Assembly (NCBI RefSeq): GCF_018437505.1
Contig: NZ_CP072467.1
Location: 4,674,010 to 4,738,009, forward strand
From: Spiractinospora alimapuensis
GTDB lineage: Bacteria > Actinomycetota > Actinomycetes > Streptosporangiales > Streptosporangiaceae
DNA: 64,000 nucleotides
Reading direction: 5' to 3'
The stretch's first letter is position 1. Each line of letters starts with the position of its first letter. Under the pieces are notes generated by a model. The model saw nothing but the letters and a program-made list of their open reading frames with translations. It was not told the origin of the DNA and searched no databases. This document shows, one piece after another, positions 63,359-64,000 of the stretch. Position numbers and translations under genes: made by a program.

Positions 63359-64000
63359 TCACTCTCTGTACCTAATTTCAGTGTCCTGATCGCGCGTCGC
63401 GTCATTGAACCCGTGATCGGTGTTATCCCCCGTGAATGCCGCCCCGAAAAGCTCTGTCCGCATTTGGCGGCTTATGTCCGAAGAATGGCCAACGGAAACA
63501 GGCTCGGGTTCGGGATCCGGTTCGGTGACTTCCAACGACTCCGACTCGGTAAGCTCCGGCGCGGCCAGGGGGCGGGCGTGACTCTCCACGGGCGACGGCG
63601 TCGCGAGATCGGACTCGGTGAGTCCGAGGTCCTTGAACCGGCGCGCCGACACCAGGACCCGGCTCTCCAACGACCCCACCGTCTGGTTGTAGGCGTCGAC
63701 AGCCCTGGTCAGCGCCTTGCCGAGTCCATCCACTCGGCTCCCCAGCGTGGTGAGCCGCTCGTGGATCTGCTTGCCGAGCTCGAAGACCTCCCGGGCGTTC
63801 TCGCTGAGTGCCCGCTGCTGCCACGCGTACTGCGCCGTGCGCAGCAGCGAGATCAACGTGGTCGGCGTCGCGATGTGGACCCGGCGCCCCATCGCGTACT
63901 CCAACAGGCCGGCGTCGTGCTCCAACGCCGGAGCGAGGAACGCCTCCCCCGGGATGAACAGCACCACGAACTCCGGCGTCGCGCTGAACGACGCCCAGTA
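63359..64000 (-). CDS. rmuC: DNA recombination protein RmuC, 5' part beyond the window
   Basis: The last 213 or so residues of an RmuC-type protein are visible. ATPEFVVLFIPGEAFLAPALEHDAGLLEYA (key F-I-P-x-E), RRVHIATPTTLISLLRTAQYAWQQ and ELGKQIHERLTTLGSRVDGLGKALTRAVDAYNQTVGSLESRVL are diagnostic. The C-tail after about 150 visible residues is acidic and unconserved. RmuC is a predicted nuclease that limits recombination at inverted repeats. The start lies to the right of the window. Confidence 0.93.
   Translation of the reverse strand, partial: YWASFSATPEFVVLFIPGEAFLAPALEHDAGLLEYAMGRRVHIATPTTLISLLRTAQYAWQQRALSENAREVFELGKQIHERLTTLGSRVDGLGKALTRAVDAYNQTVGSLESRVLVSARRFKDLGLTESDLATPSPVESHARPLAAPELTESESLEVTEPDPEPEPVSVGHSSDISRQMRTELFGAAFTGDNTDHGFNDATRDQDTEIRYRE

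Noticed and set aside
1-64000. tRNA, rRNA, insertion sequences, integrases and att sites
   Set aside because: I looked for T-loop-like GGTTCGA-TCC segments, 16S/23S landmarks, DDE or recombinase motifs and terminal repeats, and found none that held up.

Overview
The window is G+C-rich (roughly 70 %), gene-dense actinomycete DNA. Support for an actinobacterium comes from a mycothiol conjugate amidase gene (mca), frequent GTG/TTG starts, apparently leaderless genes, DUF4307/DUF4245/DUF6542/DUF1707 genes, eukaryotic-like Ser/Thr kinases and a type I-E CRISPR repeat of the kind common in Streptosporangiales and Streptomycetales. A Nocardiopsaceae-like host is plausible, but this is inference only. 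No rRNA, tRNA, transposase, integrase or plasmid origin was seen.

Layout. 0-6.4 kb: a flavin oxidoreductase/FMN reductase pair (cut by the left edge), a small membrane protein, a three-gene TRAP uptake operon and a divergent short-chain dehydrogenase. 6.5-16.7 kb: proline dehydrogenase, a Bax-inhibitor-like membrane protein, a thiolase, cystathionine beta-synthase, an acyltransferase, cystathionine gamma-synthase, a GntR regulator and a FIST sensor protein. 16.9-22.1 kb: a secreted protein, an RDD membrane protein, mca with a small membrane-protein partner, DUF4307, greA and a DHFR-like reductase. 22.2-24.0 kb: a CRISPR array of 29 identical repeats with no cas genes nearby. 24.3-29.0 kb: a DUF255 thioredoxin-fold protein, isoprenyl transferase and a PIN-PhoH ATPase. 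29.2-35.7 kb: two tandem secreted transglycosylase-like proteins with a duplicated upstream control region, an anchored exported protein and two paralogous receptor Ser/Thr kinases. 36.1-40.2 kb: fumC, a DUF1707 protein and an ABC-2 exporter pair. 40.3-47.5 kb: an oligopeptide ABC importer divergent from a gamma-glutamyltransferase-like gene. 47.6-53.0 kb: a polyol/sugar ABC importer with a dehydrogenase and a divergent SorC regulator. 53.1-64.0 kb: a TetR/aldo-keto reductase pair, glpX, TetR-DUF4245, TetR-hydrolase, xseB-xseA, an acidic protein, ispH, a DUF6542 protein and the 3' part of rmuC.

How it fits together. A conserved housekeeping backbone (metB, mca, greA, uppS, phoH, fumC, glpX, xseA/xseB, ispH, rmuC) is interrupted by accessory uptake-and-catabolism cassettes, each with its own regulator and recognisable operators. 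Transport operons show tight translational coupling (ATGA or GTGA overlaps). Most convergent boundaries carry strong GC-rich hairpins.

Two genes (mca and the first kinase) are split by what looks like a single missing base, and the aldo-keto reductase start shows the same signature. Base-calling error is as likely as real mutation.

The most interesting non-housekeeping signals are the 29-36 kb cell-envelope cluster with its duplicated CRP-like promoter regions, the orphan CRISPR array (one spacer reads as a ParA Walker motif), and a set of clean operator palindromes beside SorC and TetR regulators.
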